Origin: Halomonas sp. ALS9
GTDB lineage: Bacteria > Pseudomonadota > Gammaproteobacteria > Pseudomonadales > Halomonadaceae
DNA: 64,000 nt
Direction: 5' to 3'
NCBI RefSeq assembly: GCF_001651035.1
Contig: NZ_LXRG01000192.1
Coordinates: 772,765 to 836,764 of the forward strand
Of this stretch, positions 25,521 through 34,198 are shown piece by piece; position 1 is the stretch's first letter, and every line of letters starts with the position of its first letter. The notes under the pieces are model-generated. The model worked only from the letters and a program-made list of their open reading frames with translations, had not been told where the DNA came from and did no database searches. A program made the position numbers and the translations under genes.

Positions 25521-26414
25521 TTACCAAGCGCGGCAGAGCATTAGATCGCAGTGCGGTTCACACAGCAGCATCTCGGTTAGCTGGCTGGTGTGATGGGGCT
25601 GCCCGCGACTGCCAATCATCACCAGATCCGGCGAGTGGCGCTTCATGTACGCCTGCAGGACGTCACAGGGCGCGCCTTGCTCTAGCACCAATTCAACGTC
25701 GGGCACGCCGTCAAGCTCTCCCATCAGGCTATCAATTTCATTATTCAACTGCTCGCGTAGCCGTAGCACCTCATGCTCTCGCCAGTGGGCGTAATAGGCT
25801 TGCGAACCCAGTTCGCGTTCACCGGGCAGTGTCCAGGCGTGCAGTAGGGTGAGCGTGGCTTCAGGAAAGCGAATCAGCGCCTCTTTCAAGGTATGCCGCG
25901 CCGTCAGCGAAAAATCGATCGGCACCAGGATGTGCTGCCAAGGTTGGGTGGGCTGATGAGAAGAGACCACCACCGGGCAAGGGGCGCTGCGCAGCACGCG
26001 CATAGCGGTAGTGCCCGCCAGCAGGTCTTTTTGCCCGCGCTTGCGATGCATGCCCAGCACAATCAGCTCGGCATTGCGCTCGTGGGCTTCACGGACAATT
26101 TCAACGTGAGGTGAACCGGTCACGGTCTGGATCAGCGTTTTCGGCGCCTCCAGGGCGTAGTCTTCGCGTAGATCCGTCAACATGGTGGTGATGTCTTCCA
26201 CCACCGCGCTCTCGACATCACGCAGCACACGCCGCGGCAGGTAAGGATCCAACACGTGCAGCACATCTAGCTGTACCCCTCGGGCGTAGGCCAAGCGTAA
26301 TGCCCGGGCAAACGCCGCGCGATTGTCAGCAGAAAGGTCGGTGGCGAATAGGATCGTACTTGGGATCGTACTTGGGATAGTACTTGGATTGGTACTTGGG
26401 ATCGAACGAGGCAT
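25521..26414 (-). CDS. Tandem-domain universal stress protein (UspA family)
   Basis: A 297-residue protein of two Usp domains (about 20-155 and 160-297). The first ends with the ATP loop GMHRKRGQKDLLAGTTAMRV. In the second the loop reads GSRGQPHHTSQLTEMLL and lacks the usual GXXGXG pattern, so it may not bind ATP. The N-terminus is odd: residues 5-20 are four [IN]PST repeats encoded by a 12-bp tandem repeat. The start is the ATG behind CGAGGAGCG. The function is general stress protection, unspecified. Confidence 0.85.
   Translation of the reverse strand: MPRSIPSTNPSTIPSTIPSTILFATDLSADNRAAFARALRLAYARGVQLDVLHVLDPYLPRRVLRDVESAVVEDITTMLTDLREDYALEAPKTLIQTVTGSPHVEIVREAHERNAELIVLGMHRKRGQKDLLAGTTAMRVLRSAPCPVVVSSHQPTQPWQHILVPIDFSLTARHTLKEALIRFPEATLTLLHAWTLPGERELGSQAYYAHWREHEVLRLREQLNNEIDSLMGELDGVPDVELVLEQGAPCDVLQAYMKRHSPDLVMIGSRGQPHHTSQLTEMLLCEPHCDLMLCRAW
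26355..26402 (-). repeat. In-frame 12-bp tandem repeat (four units) at the start of the Usp gene
   Basis: Four units of the form ATCCCAAGTAC(C/T/G), one diverged (AATCCAAGTACT), encode IPST-NPST-IPST-IPST. Unit number can change without breaking the frame. Confidence 0.9.
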
Positions 26415-26541
26415 GGCGAAACGCTCCTCGGCTGAGCAACTCAGCCTTACAAGCCGTTAAGCAAACACTCCTTAGCATGGTGCGCAATGCGGTTTCTGGC
26501 AAGTTACCGATTGCCCACATGCCTTATCGCACTACACCCCA

Positions 26542-27372
26542 TCACCACCAGGCGTGAAAATGATGCACCGGGCCGCGGCCTTTGCCTACATTTAGACGCA
26601 CGCTCGCTTCTAACGCCGCGTGCAGCCACTGTTTGGCATCGCTGATCGCGGCTACCGGGGCATCCGCGTCGGCATCCACGGGGAGCTTCGCCAGGCAGGC
26701 GGCAATCGCCGAAGAGAGCGCACAGCCGGTACCGTGTAAATTGTCGGTATCGATACGCGAGGCGGGCAACCACTCATGGCCGTTGGGGGTTGCCAGTAGA
26801 TCCGGGCAGGTCGCCCCCCTTAGATGGCCGCCTTTTAACACCACATAGGGCGCGCCCAACTGCGCCAAGCCCGGTAGCATCGCCTCCATGGCGTCTAAAC
26901 TGGTGGGCGAGGGCATGTCGAGCAGCACCGCGGCCTCCGGCAGATTAGGGGTAATCACATCGGCCAGTGGCACGAGAATATCGCGTACGGCGCGAATGCC
27001 TTCATCGTCGACCAGAATATCGCCGCTCTTAGCGACCATCACAGGGTCGAGCACAATCCAGCGTGGGCGTCGCTGACGCAGCACATCGGCGATCACCTCG
27101 GCGACCTCGCGGCTGGCCACCATGCCAATTTTAACCGCCTCTATCGCCACATCATCCAGCAGGTGCTCCAACTGCTCGCGAATGGCCTGAGGGGCAACAG
27201 GGTATACCGAGGCCACGCCGCAGGTGTTTTGGGCAATCACCGCGGTAATTACGTTGGTGCCGTAAACGCCGAGGGCTGAAAAGGTTTTTAAATCGCCCTG
27301 TAGACCAGCGCCACCGGAAGGGTCGGAACCCGCGATGGTAAGCACATTGCGAAGATGGGAATGGGTAGACAT
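26542..27372 (-). CDS. thiD: Hydroxymethylpyrimidine/phosphomethylpyrimidine kinase ThiD
   Basis: A 276-residue ribokinase-fold enzyme that phosphorylates HMP and HMP-P in thiamine synthesis. Substrate and phosphate motifs are NVLTIAGSDPSGGAGLQGDLK at the N-terminus, VLDPVMVAKSG in the middle, and the catalytic anion hole NLHGTGCALSSAIAA near the C-terminus. No fused ThiE domain is present. It lies apart from thiS-thiG, and no TPP riboswitch was seen ahead of it. Confidence 0.95.
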   Translation of the reverse strand: MSTHSHLRNVLTIAGSDPSGGAGLQGDLKTFSALGVYGTNVITAVIAQNTCGVASVYPVAPQAIREQLEHLLDDVAIEAVKIGMVASREVAEVIADVLRQRRPRWIVLDPVMVAKSGDILVDDEGIRAVRDILVPLADVITPNLPEAAVLLDMPSPTSLDAMEAMLPGLAQLGAPYVVLKGGHLRGATCPDLLATPNGHEWLPASRIDTDNLHGTGCALSSAIAACLAKLPVDADADAPVAAISDAKQWLHAALEASVRLNVGKGRGPVHHFHAWW

Positions 27373-27490
27373 GAGGCTCCTTCACGGCAAAATCGGCAAA
27401 ACAAACGCCACTGTGCGCCTGCTTTTAAGATACTCACTAGGATACCCAAGCTGCGCGCCTTATGCTGCCGAAAACGTAACTGCCAGCCAC

Positions 27491-27513
27491 ACAAAAGCCG
27501 CCCGCAGGCGGCC
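27491..27513 (-). terminator. Intrinsic terminator of the second TRAP operon
   Basis: Read leftwards: GCCGCC-TGCG-GGCGGC then TTTTGTG. It lies about 30 bp past the stop of the DctP-family gene and separates that operon from thiD. Confidence 0.8.
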
Positions 27514-27543
27514 ATTGCGTTCGTGTACGTCGAGCACGGCCAA

Positions 27544-28656
27544 CTATTGGGCGGTGTCACCTTCGGGGTTGCGGGCGTTGTAGTACGCTTGCTCGGAGAT
27601 GGCGTGGTAATCCTCAACTTTTTCCTGGAACGCTTGATAAGAGTCATAGATACGCGTGGCCAGCTCGCTTGATTCCGCCAACTCTGCAACCACATCAGCC
27701 GAATGTTCGCGGGCTTGAGCGAGTACATCGTCAGGAATGCGTCGTAGCTCAACACTGTGCTCGTTGACCAGGGTTTCCAACGCGTCGTTGTTACGCGCGG
27801 TGTACTCATCCAGCACGCTTTGGTTGATGTCGCTAATCGCGCTACGCAGGATCGCCTGCAGATCCGCTGGCAGCTCCGCATAAGCCTCTTCGTTAACGAT
27901 CGCCTCGAACATCACCGTCGGCTCGTGCCAGCCAGGATAGTAGTAATAGTCGGCAGCTTGATGCAGGCCAAACGCCAAGTCGTTATAGGGGCCAATCCAC
28001 TCGGTTGCGTCAATCGCCCCCGACTGTAGCGAGGTAAAGATTTCGCCGCCAGGCATATTAACAATGGCCACGCCCATGCGGCTCATGACTTCGCCACCCA
28101 GGCCGGGCATGCGCATTTTTAGGCCGTTTAGATCGTCAACCGAGTTGATTTCTTTATTGTACCAGCCGCCCATCTGCACGCCTGAGGCACCCGCGACCAT
28201 TACGTCAACGCCAAAGTCATCATAAAGCTCGTTCCACAGCTCCATGCCACCGCCATAGCTTAGCCAGGCATTCATCTCTTGGGCGTTCATCCCAAACGGC
28301 ACAGCGGCAAAGAACTGTGCGGCAGGTGCTTTGCCCTTCCAGTAATAGGAGGCAGAGTGGCCAAGTTCAGCGGTGCCGTCGGAAACGGCGTCAAACACCT
28401 CAAACCCCGGCACCAATTGGCCAGCCCCGAAGACCTCAATGGTCAAACGACCATTCGACATTTCATCAACCAGCTGCGATAGGCGCTCAGGGCCTTGGCC
28501 AACCCCTGGGAAATTCTTCGGCCAGGAGGTGACCATTTTCCACCGAAACTCGTCTTCTTGTGCCTGGGCGTGATTATCAACACTAGAGACCACCAGCAAA
28601 CTGGCGGAGAGAGCGGTCGTCATGGCAATGGCGACGGGGAGTGTTTTGGCTTTCAT
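27544..28656 (-). CDS. TRAP transporter solute-binding protein, DctP family (COG4663/TakP-like)
   Basis: A 370-residue secreted binding protein with a signal peptide to about residue 33 (NHAQA). It has the group signature FRWKMVTSWPKNFPGVGQGPER, the DctP arginine in LNGLKMRMPGLGGEVM, and IDATEWIGPYNDLAFGLH. This subgroup includes the 2-oxoacid binder TakP and chloroaromatic/mannitol-type systems, so a 2-oxo acid or aromatic carboxylate is plausible. Unusually, it follows its DctM gene, with 188 bp between that may hold its own promoter. Confidence 0.9.
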   Translation of the reverse strand: MKAKTLPVAIAMTTALSASLLVVSSVDNHAQAQEDEFRWKMVTSWPKNFPGVGQGPERLSQLVDEMSNGRLTIEVFGAGQLVPGFEVFDAVSDGTAELGHSASYYWKGKAPAAQFFAAVPFGMNAQEMNAWLSYGGGMELWNELYDDFGVDVMVAGASGVQMGGWYNKEINSVDDLNGLKMRMPGLGGEVMSRMGVAIVNMPGGEIFTSLQSGAIDATEWIGPYNDLAFGLHQAADYYYYPGWHEPTVMFEAIVNEEAYAELPADLQAILRSAISDINQSVLDEYTARNNDALETLVNEHSVELRRIPDDVLAQAREHSADVVAELAESSELATRIYDSYQAFQEKVEDYHAISEQAYYNARNPEGDTAQ

Positions 28657-28844
28657 ACAATAACCCTCTTACTTTCTATTATTACTATTATTGAGTAGGG
28701 AATACTCCGCCTAGCGTAGAACACCAGGCGGTTTGCTACAGGCCATTCATGGCTATTAACTGCTTTTTAATTAGGTTGCCACATCTATCCGTTGATAGCT
28801 GCGATGTATTTCAACTCACTAGACGTCAACTCATTGCCCTTGAA

Positions 28845-30251
28845 CTAAAACTGATCAGGCAGCCATGTTGCTAGCTGCGGGAAGAAGCTCAGCATGAGCA
28901 GCATACCCAGCTGCATCAAAATAAACGGGATAACGCCACGGTAAATCGCCGATGTAGACACAGACGGCGGCGCCACGCCGCGCAGGTAGAACAGCGCGAA
29001 GCCAAAGGGTGGCGTTAAAAACGACGTTTGCAGGTTGATCGCGATCATGATGCCCAGCCAAATCGGATCAAGCCCCATGGCGAGCAGAATCGGCCCGACG
29101 ATCGGCACCACCACGAAAGTGATTTCGATAAAGTCGAGAATAAAGCCGAGCAGAAAAATCACCAGCATAACGATGATCGTAGCGCCTACCACCCCGCCGG
29201 GCATTGCCTCGAACAGTTCGGTGACCATGTGTTCGCCGCCATAGGCACGAAACACCAGCGAAAACAGCGCCGCACCGATCAGGATCAAAAACACCATGGT
29301 AGTGACGTGAGTCGTCGAGCGTAGCACGTCTTTCAACGTCGCCCAGTCGAGCTGACGGTAAGCCAGTGCCAACACTAGAGCGCCAAAGGCGCCTACTGCG
29401 GAGGCCTCCGTAGGCGTGGCAAAACCACTTAAGATCGAGCCCAGTACTGCCACAATCAGCACCACGGGAGGCACCAGCCCTTTGAGCAGCAACATGCCAA
29501 TCCCTGAGGTGTGGCCAAGCTCAGCCATTAACTCTTCACGGTCAGCAGCAGGCGCCATATGCGGGCGCAACCACGCCACCAGGGCGACGTAAATCATATA
29601 CATCACGACCAGCAGCAAGCCAGGCACTAGCGCGCCCATAAACAAGTCGCCCACCGAAACGGTTTTAGGGCTAAAAATGCCCATGTCCAGCTGCGCTTGC
29701 TGATACGCCGATGACAGCACGTCACCCAGCAGCACCAAGGCGATGGAGGGTGGAATGATTTGGCCCAAGGTGCCGGTAGCGCAAATGGTGCCTGTGGCCA
29801 ACGATGTGCTGTAGCCACGCTTAAGCATTGTCGGCAGTGACATCAGCCCCATGGTGACCACGGTGGCCCCCACAATACCGGTTGAGGCCGCCATCAACAT
29901 ACCCACCAGCGTCACCGAAATACCCAAACCGCCGCGCATAGCGCCAAACAACAAGGCCATGGCATCCAGCAGCGTCTCAGCCACTTTAGATTTTTCCAGC
30001 AACACGCCCATCAACACAAACAGCGGCACCGCCAACAGCGTTTGGTTGGTCATTATGCCGTAGAGCCGGTTGGGCAAGGCGGCGAGATAGCCGCTATCAA
30101 AGTTGGCGTCGATACCTATCGCTTCAAGACCCAGCCCCATACCGGCAAACAGCAGCGCCGTACCCGCCAGGGAGAGTGCTACGGGAAAGCCGAACATCAA
30201 CACAATGCATATAACGGCAAATAAAATAATCGGCATGAATTCCAGCATCAA
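28845..30251 (-). CDS. TRAP transporter large membrane subunit, DctM family
   Basis: A 468-residue permease of about 12-13 helices. Features are FGFPVALSLAGTALLFAGMG, GIVGATVVTMGLMSLPTMLKRGY, and the second-half LTPPFGFALFYLRGVAPP. It is longer than TeaC by about 40 residues, with an extra charged loop (about 225-260), as in other COG4664 permeases that partner COG4663 binding proteins. Its ATG overlaps the dctQ stop (ATGA). Confidence 0.93.
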   Translation of the reverse strand: MMLEFMPIILFAVICIVLMFGFPVALSLAGTALLFAGMGLGLEAIGIDANFDSGYLAALPNRLYGIMTNQTLLAVPLFVLMGVLLEKSKVAETLLDAMALLFGAMRGGLGISVTLVGMLMAASTGIVGATVVTMGLMSLPTMLKRGYSTSLATGTICATGTLGQIIPPSIALVLLGDVLSSAYQQAQLDMGIFSPKTVSVGDLFMGALVPGLLLVVMYMIYVALVAWLRPHMAPAADREELMAELGHTSGIGMLLLKGLVPPVVLIVAVLGSILSGFATPTEASAVGAFGALVLALAYRQLDWATLKDVLRSTTHVTTMVFLILIGAALFSLVFRAYGGEHMVTELFEAMPGGVVGATIIVMLVIFLLGFILDFIEITFVVVPIVGPILLAMGLDPIWLGIMIAINLQTSFLTPPFGFALFYLRGVAPPSVSTSAIYRGVIPFILMQLGMLLMLSFFPQLATWLPDQF

Positions 30252-30808
30252 ACACGCTCCTCAAGATGATTGCCACCGGCTGCGGACGGCACTATCCGCC
30301 CGGCCATCACGTAGCCATTGCGCACAATCTCAATGACGCCTTGCACGATCATCAGCACGGCAAACAGCGGTATTAAGGTTTTCAGCGCGTAGACGGCTGG
30401 AATACCGCCGTAATCAGGGGAGCTTTCCAGGATACGCCAGGAGTTAGCGACATAGCCCAGGCTAGAAGCAATGATAAAGATCATCACCGGAATCAGTAGC
30501 GTAATAATGCCCACGACATTGATTAACGCTTGGCGGCGCGGGGTCATGCCTCGATAGAAAATATCAACCCGCACGTGGCCGTCGTGGCGAAACGTATAGG
30601 CGGCCGCAAGCATAAAGACACTGGCGTGCATATACATCACTAGCTCTTGCATAAAAATGCTGTTCACACTGAAGGCATAACGAAGCAGTACAATCGCGAA
30701 CTGAATCAACATCATAATGATGATCAGCCACGCAAGGGTACGTCCGAACCACTCTGAAGCGCGGTCCAGCGCACCAATAAATGCAGGTAGTTGTGTTGTG
30801 TCCGACAT
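30248..30808 (-). CDS. TRAP transporter small membrane subunit, DctQ family
   Basis: A 186-residue protein with four membrane helices (about 22-42, 58-78, 96-118 and 140-160) and the DctQ pattern IVLLRYAFSVNSIFMQELVMYMH. It is the first gene of the second TRAP operon and overlaps the large subunit gene by 4 bases. The start was set at MSDTTQL; the longer open frame adds 16 residues of low plausibility. Confidence 0.9.
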   Translation of the reverse strand: MSDTTQLPAFIGALDRASEWFGRTLAWLIIIMMLIQFAIVLLRYAFSVNSIFMQELVMYMHASVFMLAAAYTFRHDGHVRVDIFYRGMTPRRQALINVVGIITLLIPVMIFIIASSLGYVANSWRILESSPDYGGIPAVYALKTLIPLFAVLMIVQGVIEIVRNGYVMAGRIVPSAAGGNHLEERV

Positions 30809-30910
30809 GGAAGTGTCTCGCGTAAAACGACTAAGGGGAGTCAGCGCCCCAGACAATAGCGCATATACGCGGACAATGCAGCGCCCACGCGCTGCACAGC
30901 ATGCTTATTA

Positions 30911-31747
30911 TTAAACGCTTGGGCGAATTGCCGTTAAACATGCCTCGGGCAAGGGGAGATCGACGGCGATCGGCAGGTGATCAGAGAACAGATGATCTAA
31001 CACCCGAACTTCGGCGGCCTCTAACGACTGCGACAACAGGATATGATCCAGCGCCCGGCGCGGCTGCCAGGAGGGGTAGCTAAGCAGGGGTTTAACCGGG
31101 TGCAGCGGTAGCGACGCACTGAAACGCTCATGGGCATGCAGCTGGTCAGGGGTACAGTTGAGATCCCCCATTACCACCACGTGGCGTAACGGTTGGATAA
31201 TCTCACTTAAATAATTGAGCTGGCGCACCCGGCCACGATGGCTAAGCGCCAAGTGGGCGACGAATACGTGCAGCGCATCCGGCCCTTCGCCAAAACGTGC
31301 GTGAATCGCGCCACGACCAGGCATGGCACCTGGCAAACGGTGTTCTTCTATTTGGCTGGGCACCAACCGCGAGAGTAAACCGTTACTGTGCTGGGCGATG
31401 CGGCCCAGGTTGCGGTTGAGCTGCTGAACATGGTGGGGAAACCCCGCTTTGGCAGCGAGATACTCCACTTGGTTGACGCGGCTTGAGCGAAAACTACCGC
31501 CATCGACCTCTTGAAGCCCCACCACATCAAACTTGCTCAGCACTTCTCCCATCACGTCCAGCCGCTTCTGGCGACGCGGGTGAGGTAGTAGGTGCTGCCA
31601 GCTACGGGTAAGGTAGTGATGATACGCAGATGTCTGGATGCCCACCTGTAAATTAAAGGTAAGCAAACGCAAGTGCCCGTCTTCAAGCAGCGTCGAGCGT
31701 GGGCCGATTAGGGCTGCTTCATCACGCTCCCTCGCTTCACGCAACAC
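30911..31747 (-). CDS. Endonuclease/exonuclease/phosphatase family protein
   Basis: A 278-residue EEP-fold protein. Metal and catalytic motifs are LLTFNLQVGIQ (Asn), VVGLQEVDGG (Glu), FVAHLALSHRGR (His), VVMGDLNCTPDQL (Asp/Asn) and FSDHLPIAVDL (Asp-His). The substrate may be nucleic acid, phosphoinositol or another phosphodiester. A GTG start at 31747 lies 2 bases after the dsbA stop, so translation is probably coupled. This neighbour is found after dsbA in many pseudomonads too, to my knowledge. Confidence 0.85.
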   Translation of the reverse strand: MLREARERDEAALIGPRSTLLEDGHLRLLTFNLQVGIQTSAYHHYLTRSWQHLLPHPRRQKRLDVMGEVLSKFDVVGLQEVDGGSFRSSRVNQVEYLAAKAGFPHHVQQLNRNLGRIAQHSNGLLSRLVPSQIEEHRLPGAMPGRGAIHARFGEGPDALHVFVAHLALSHRGRVRQLNYLSEIIQPLRHVVVMGDLNCTPDQLHAHERFSASLPLHPVKPLLSYPSWQPRRALDHILLSQSLEAAEVRVLDHLFSDHLPIAVDLPLPEACLTAIRPSV

Positions 31748-31749
31748 GG

Positions 31750-32400
31750 TTATTCTGCGCGCTCAGCACGCACCTGCTCGACTAACGCTTCAGCGATTTT
31801 CGGCATGTTATCAAGGCTGCCGGCTGAACTCGGCGTTACCAGAAAACGGCCATCAATCACTAGGGCTGGCACACCCATCAACTTCATTTGACGCATGCGC
31901 CGGTTAGCTTCATTCACTTCACTACGCACACTAAAGTTAGTCAGCGCCTGCTTGGCTTCTTCTTCACTGACGCCATAGTTGGCGAAGAAAGCTGCAATCT
32001 CATCGGGTTCTGTGAGCGACTGTTTTTCCTTATGGATGGCGTTAAAGAAATCAGCGTGTAGCTCATCTTCGATGCCCAGCGACTCAGCCGCGTAAAATGC
32101 TGTCGCGTGGGTATTCCAATCGCCGCCCATGGTGGCAGGCATTTTGACGACACTGACGTCGTCGTCCAGGGTCTCGTACCACTCGTTAATCGGCGTTTGC
32201 AGACGGTAGCAGTGCGGGCAGCCAAACCAAAAAACTTCGGTGACTTCAACTTGCCCATCGTCAACCTGGGTCTCTACCGGCGCTTCAAGCACCTCATAGT
32301 GCTGACCCTCAACCACTTCCTGGGCACTCACTGCCGCAGAAAGCCCCAAACCAACCAGTGCGGCCATTAGCGTTTTTAACATCGCTTGCGTTTTAGACAT
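31750..32400 (-). CDS. dsbA: Thiol:disulfide interchange protein DsbA
   Basis: A 216-residue periplasmic oxidase with a signal peptide to about residue 26 (AVSAQ). The active site is CPHC, with Cys61 and Cys64, in VFWFGCPHCYRL. The cis-proline is in MGVPALVIDGRF. It introduces disulfides into exported proteins. The start was set at MSKTQAML behind GGAGAGTC. It sits between cytochrome c4 and the EEP nuclease, all leftward. Confidence 0.95.
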   Translation of the reverse strand: MSKTQAMLKTLMAALVGLGLSAAVSAQEVVEGQHYEVLEAPVETQVDDGQVEVTEVFWFGCPHCYRLQTPINEWYETLDDDVSVVKMPATMGGDWNTHATAFYAAESLGIEDELHADFFNAIHKEKQSLTEPDEIAAFFANYGVSEEEAKQALTNFSVRSEVNEANRRMRQMKLMGVPALVIDGRFLVTPSSAGSLDNMPKIAEALVEQVRAERAE

Positions 32401-32450
32401 CTTAAAAGACTCTCCATGAGTAAGCGAAAAGTGAGACCTTGGATACATGA

Positions 32451-32504
32451 GCGGGTTCCCTCAGCTAGCGAACGTTACAAGCACGTTACCAAGTGAGGGC
32501 CCGC
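32451..32504. other. Long imperfect hairpin between the cytochrome c4 and dsbA genes
   Basis: Two stem blocks (GCGG with CCGC, CCCTCA with TGAGGG) enclose a smaller AACG/CGTT stem. There is no T-rich tail on either side. It may be an attenuator or mRNA processing stem. Confidence 0.4.
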
Positions 32505-32565
32505 AAACGACATGAGGAAGTGTTGAGGCTGCTTATTTCCAGTTTGAAACGAGTTTGTTAAAACG

Positions 32566-33195
32566 TTAGTTCAAACCTAACAAATAATTAGCCACTGCTT
32601 CCATATCGTTGTCGCTCATTTTTGAAGCGATGTCGCCCATGATGTTGTTGGGACTATTGTTACGATCGCCTGCCGCGAAATCCTGCAGCGTTGAGACTGT
32701 GTACTCAGCGTGCTGACCAGAAAGGCCCGGATAAACGGCGCTACCGATACCGACACCGGTCGGTGTGTGACAGGCAGCACAGGCTGGGATGCCCTTGGAC
32801 ATATCGCCAGCGCGGTAAAGTTCTTCACCGCGGGCCAGTAACTCAGCGTCTTCGTCACTGGTTTGGCCTAGATTGGCATCTTGGCGTGCAAAGTGTGCCG
32901 CTACGTCCCAGGCGTCTTGATCAGAGTAGTCATCTACCTGACCAGCCATTTGGGGAACCATGCGGTTGCCGTCGCGGATATCCATAATCTGCTTAGCCAG
33001 ATAAGACATCTGCTGACCCGCCAGGTTAGGGAAAGCGCCCGATGGGCTAATGCCCTGTTGCCCATGACAGGCGGCGCAAGTTTGGGCCATTTCCTGGCCA
33101 GCGGATGCGTCTGCATCGGCTTGATAGTCCGTTTGAGCGTGGGCGATGCCAACGGCGCCCATGGTAATTGCTAGGCTTGCCAGTAACTTTCTCAT
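32566..33195 (-). CDS. Dihaem cytochrome c4
   Basis: A 209-residue periplasmic cytochrome. A signal peptide (residues 1-20, ending AHA) precedes two c-type domains, each with CAACH (Cys40-His44 and Cys139-His143). Axial methionines are likely in NRMVPQMAGQV and near NNIMGDIASKM. It carries electrons to terminal oxidases. It diverges from engB over 357 bp and is followed by dsbA. Confidence 0.93.
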   Translation of the reverse strand: MRKLLASLAITMGAVGIAHAQTDYQADADASAGQEMAQTCAACHGQQGISPSGAFPNLAGQQMSYLAKQIMDIRDGNRMVPQMAGQVDDYSDQDAWDVAAHFARQDANLGQTSDEDAELLARGEELYRAGDMSKGIPACAACHTPTGVGIGSAVYPGLSGQHAEYTVSTLQDFAAGDRNNSPNNIMGDIASKMSDNDMEAVANYLLGLN

Positions 33196-33552
33196 TGCTA
33201 TTCCACTATGCCGTTTTATGTTTGACTGGTACGCACCCTGAGCGCCTCCCAGGTTTCACAAGTTACCAGGGTTAGCTCCGCCAATACCAACCTCCGCTAA
33301 TACCAATAACGTATCGCGATGGTACACTAGCGCCCCAGGTCGCAGATATAAACCGCTTGCATTATAACGAATCACCCCAGCGGCGGGAATGCAAGTGCTG
33401 GACTGCTTTAGGGGTAATTCGTCGCGGTACTGCTCTCATTTCTTTATCATGAGTCGCTATTATGCGCTCTACTTTACCTGATGATGAGGCGATAAAGAGG
33501 TGATAGTGCGCAGAGTAGGCCGTTTTTATGTTCGTTTTTCAGGATCAACCCC
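33196..33552. other. Gene-free stretch between cytochrome c4 and engB
   Basis: 357 bp. It holds a 15-bp direct repeat CTCCGC(C/T)AATACCAA at 33276-33290 and 33292-33306, about 80-110 bp upstream of the cytochrome gene, and an AT-rich TTGCATTATAACG stretch at 33357-33369. In related bacteria a small RNA (Spot 42 or ErsA) sits beside engB; I looked for a hairpin with a T-rich tail here and found none convincing. Confidence 0.5.
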
Positions 33553-34191
33553 ATGACTACCCCCCATGATAGCCTAGTCCCTCGGCTGAACTACCCGACA
33601 GCAAGTTTTCTTATCAGCGCCCCCACCCTGGCCCTATGCCCGGATGATACCGGCGCAGAAGTCGCCTTTGCCGGGCGTTCAAACGCGGGCAAATCCAGTG
33701 CTATCAACGCACTAACGCAACAAAATGCGTTAGCGCGCACCTCGCGCACGCCGGGGCGCACCCAGCTGATCAACTTCTTCAGCGTGATGAACGACGAGGC
33801 GCGGCGTTTGGTCGACCTGCCGGGTTACGGCTACGCCAAGGTACCGGAGGCGGTCAAACTAGAGTGGCAAAAACACCTTGCCGAGTACCTGCGCAACCGT
33901 TTTAGTCTGCGCGGCTTAGTACTGCTAATGGACGTACGCCACCCGCTCACCGAGTTCGACCAAATGATGCTCGACTATGCCGACCAGCGCGGCATGCCGG
34001 TGCATATTTTGCTCACCAAAGCAGACAAGCTGAAAAGAGGGCCTGCCAGCGCGGCGTTGCAAAAAGTGCGCTCGCAGTTGAAGGAGTGGGAAGATCTCGT
34101 CTCCGTTCAACTATTCTCCTCTCTCAAGCGCGACGGCGTCGATACACTGTCACAGAAGCTCAATCAGTGGCTGTATACGCCGCCCGAATGA
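33553..34191 (+). CDS. engB: Ribosome biogenesis GTPase EngB/YsxC
   Basis: A 212-residue GTPase needed for large ribosomal subunit assembly. G-motifs are [14 protein letters not shown] (G1), [11 protein letters not shown] (G2), [10 protein letters not shown] (G3) and LTKADKLK (G4). The ATG follows CAGGATCAACCCC. It stands alone on its strand between two leftward blocks. Confidence 0.95.
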   Translation: MTTPHDSLVPRLNYPTASFLISAPTLALCPDDTGAEVAFAGRSNAGKSSAINALTQQNALARTSRTPGRTQLINFFSVMNDEARRLVDLPGYGYAKVPEAVKLEWQKHLAEYLRNRFSLRGLVLLMDVRHPLTEFDQMMLDYADQRGMPVHILLTKADKLKRGPASAALQKVRSQLKEWEDLVSVQLFSSLKRDGVDTLSQKLNQWLYTPPE

Positions 34192-34198
34192 CGCCCCT

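Noticed and set aside
33400..33540. Spot 42/ErsA-type small RNA beside engB
   Set aside because: The position is right, but I see no hairpin with T-rich tail or clear promoter on either strand; needs RNA data.
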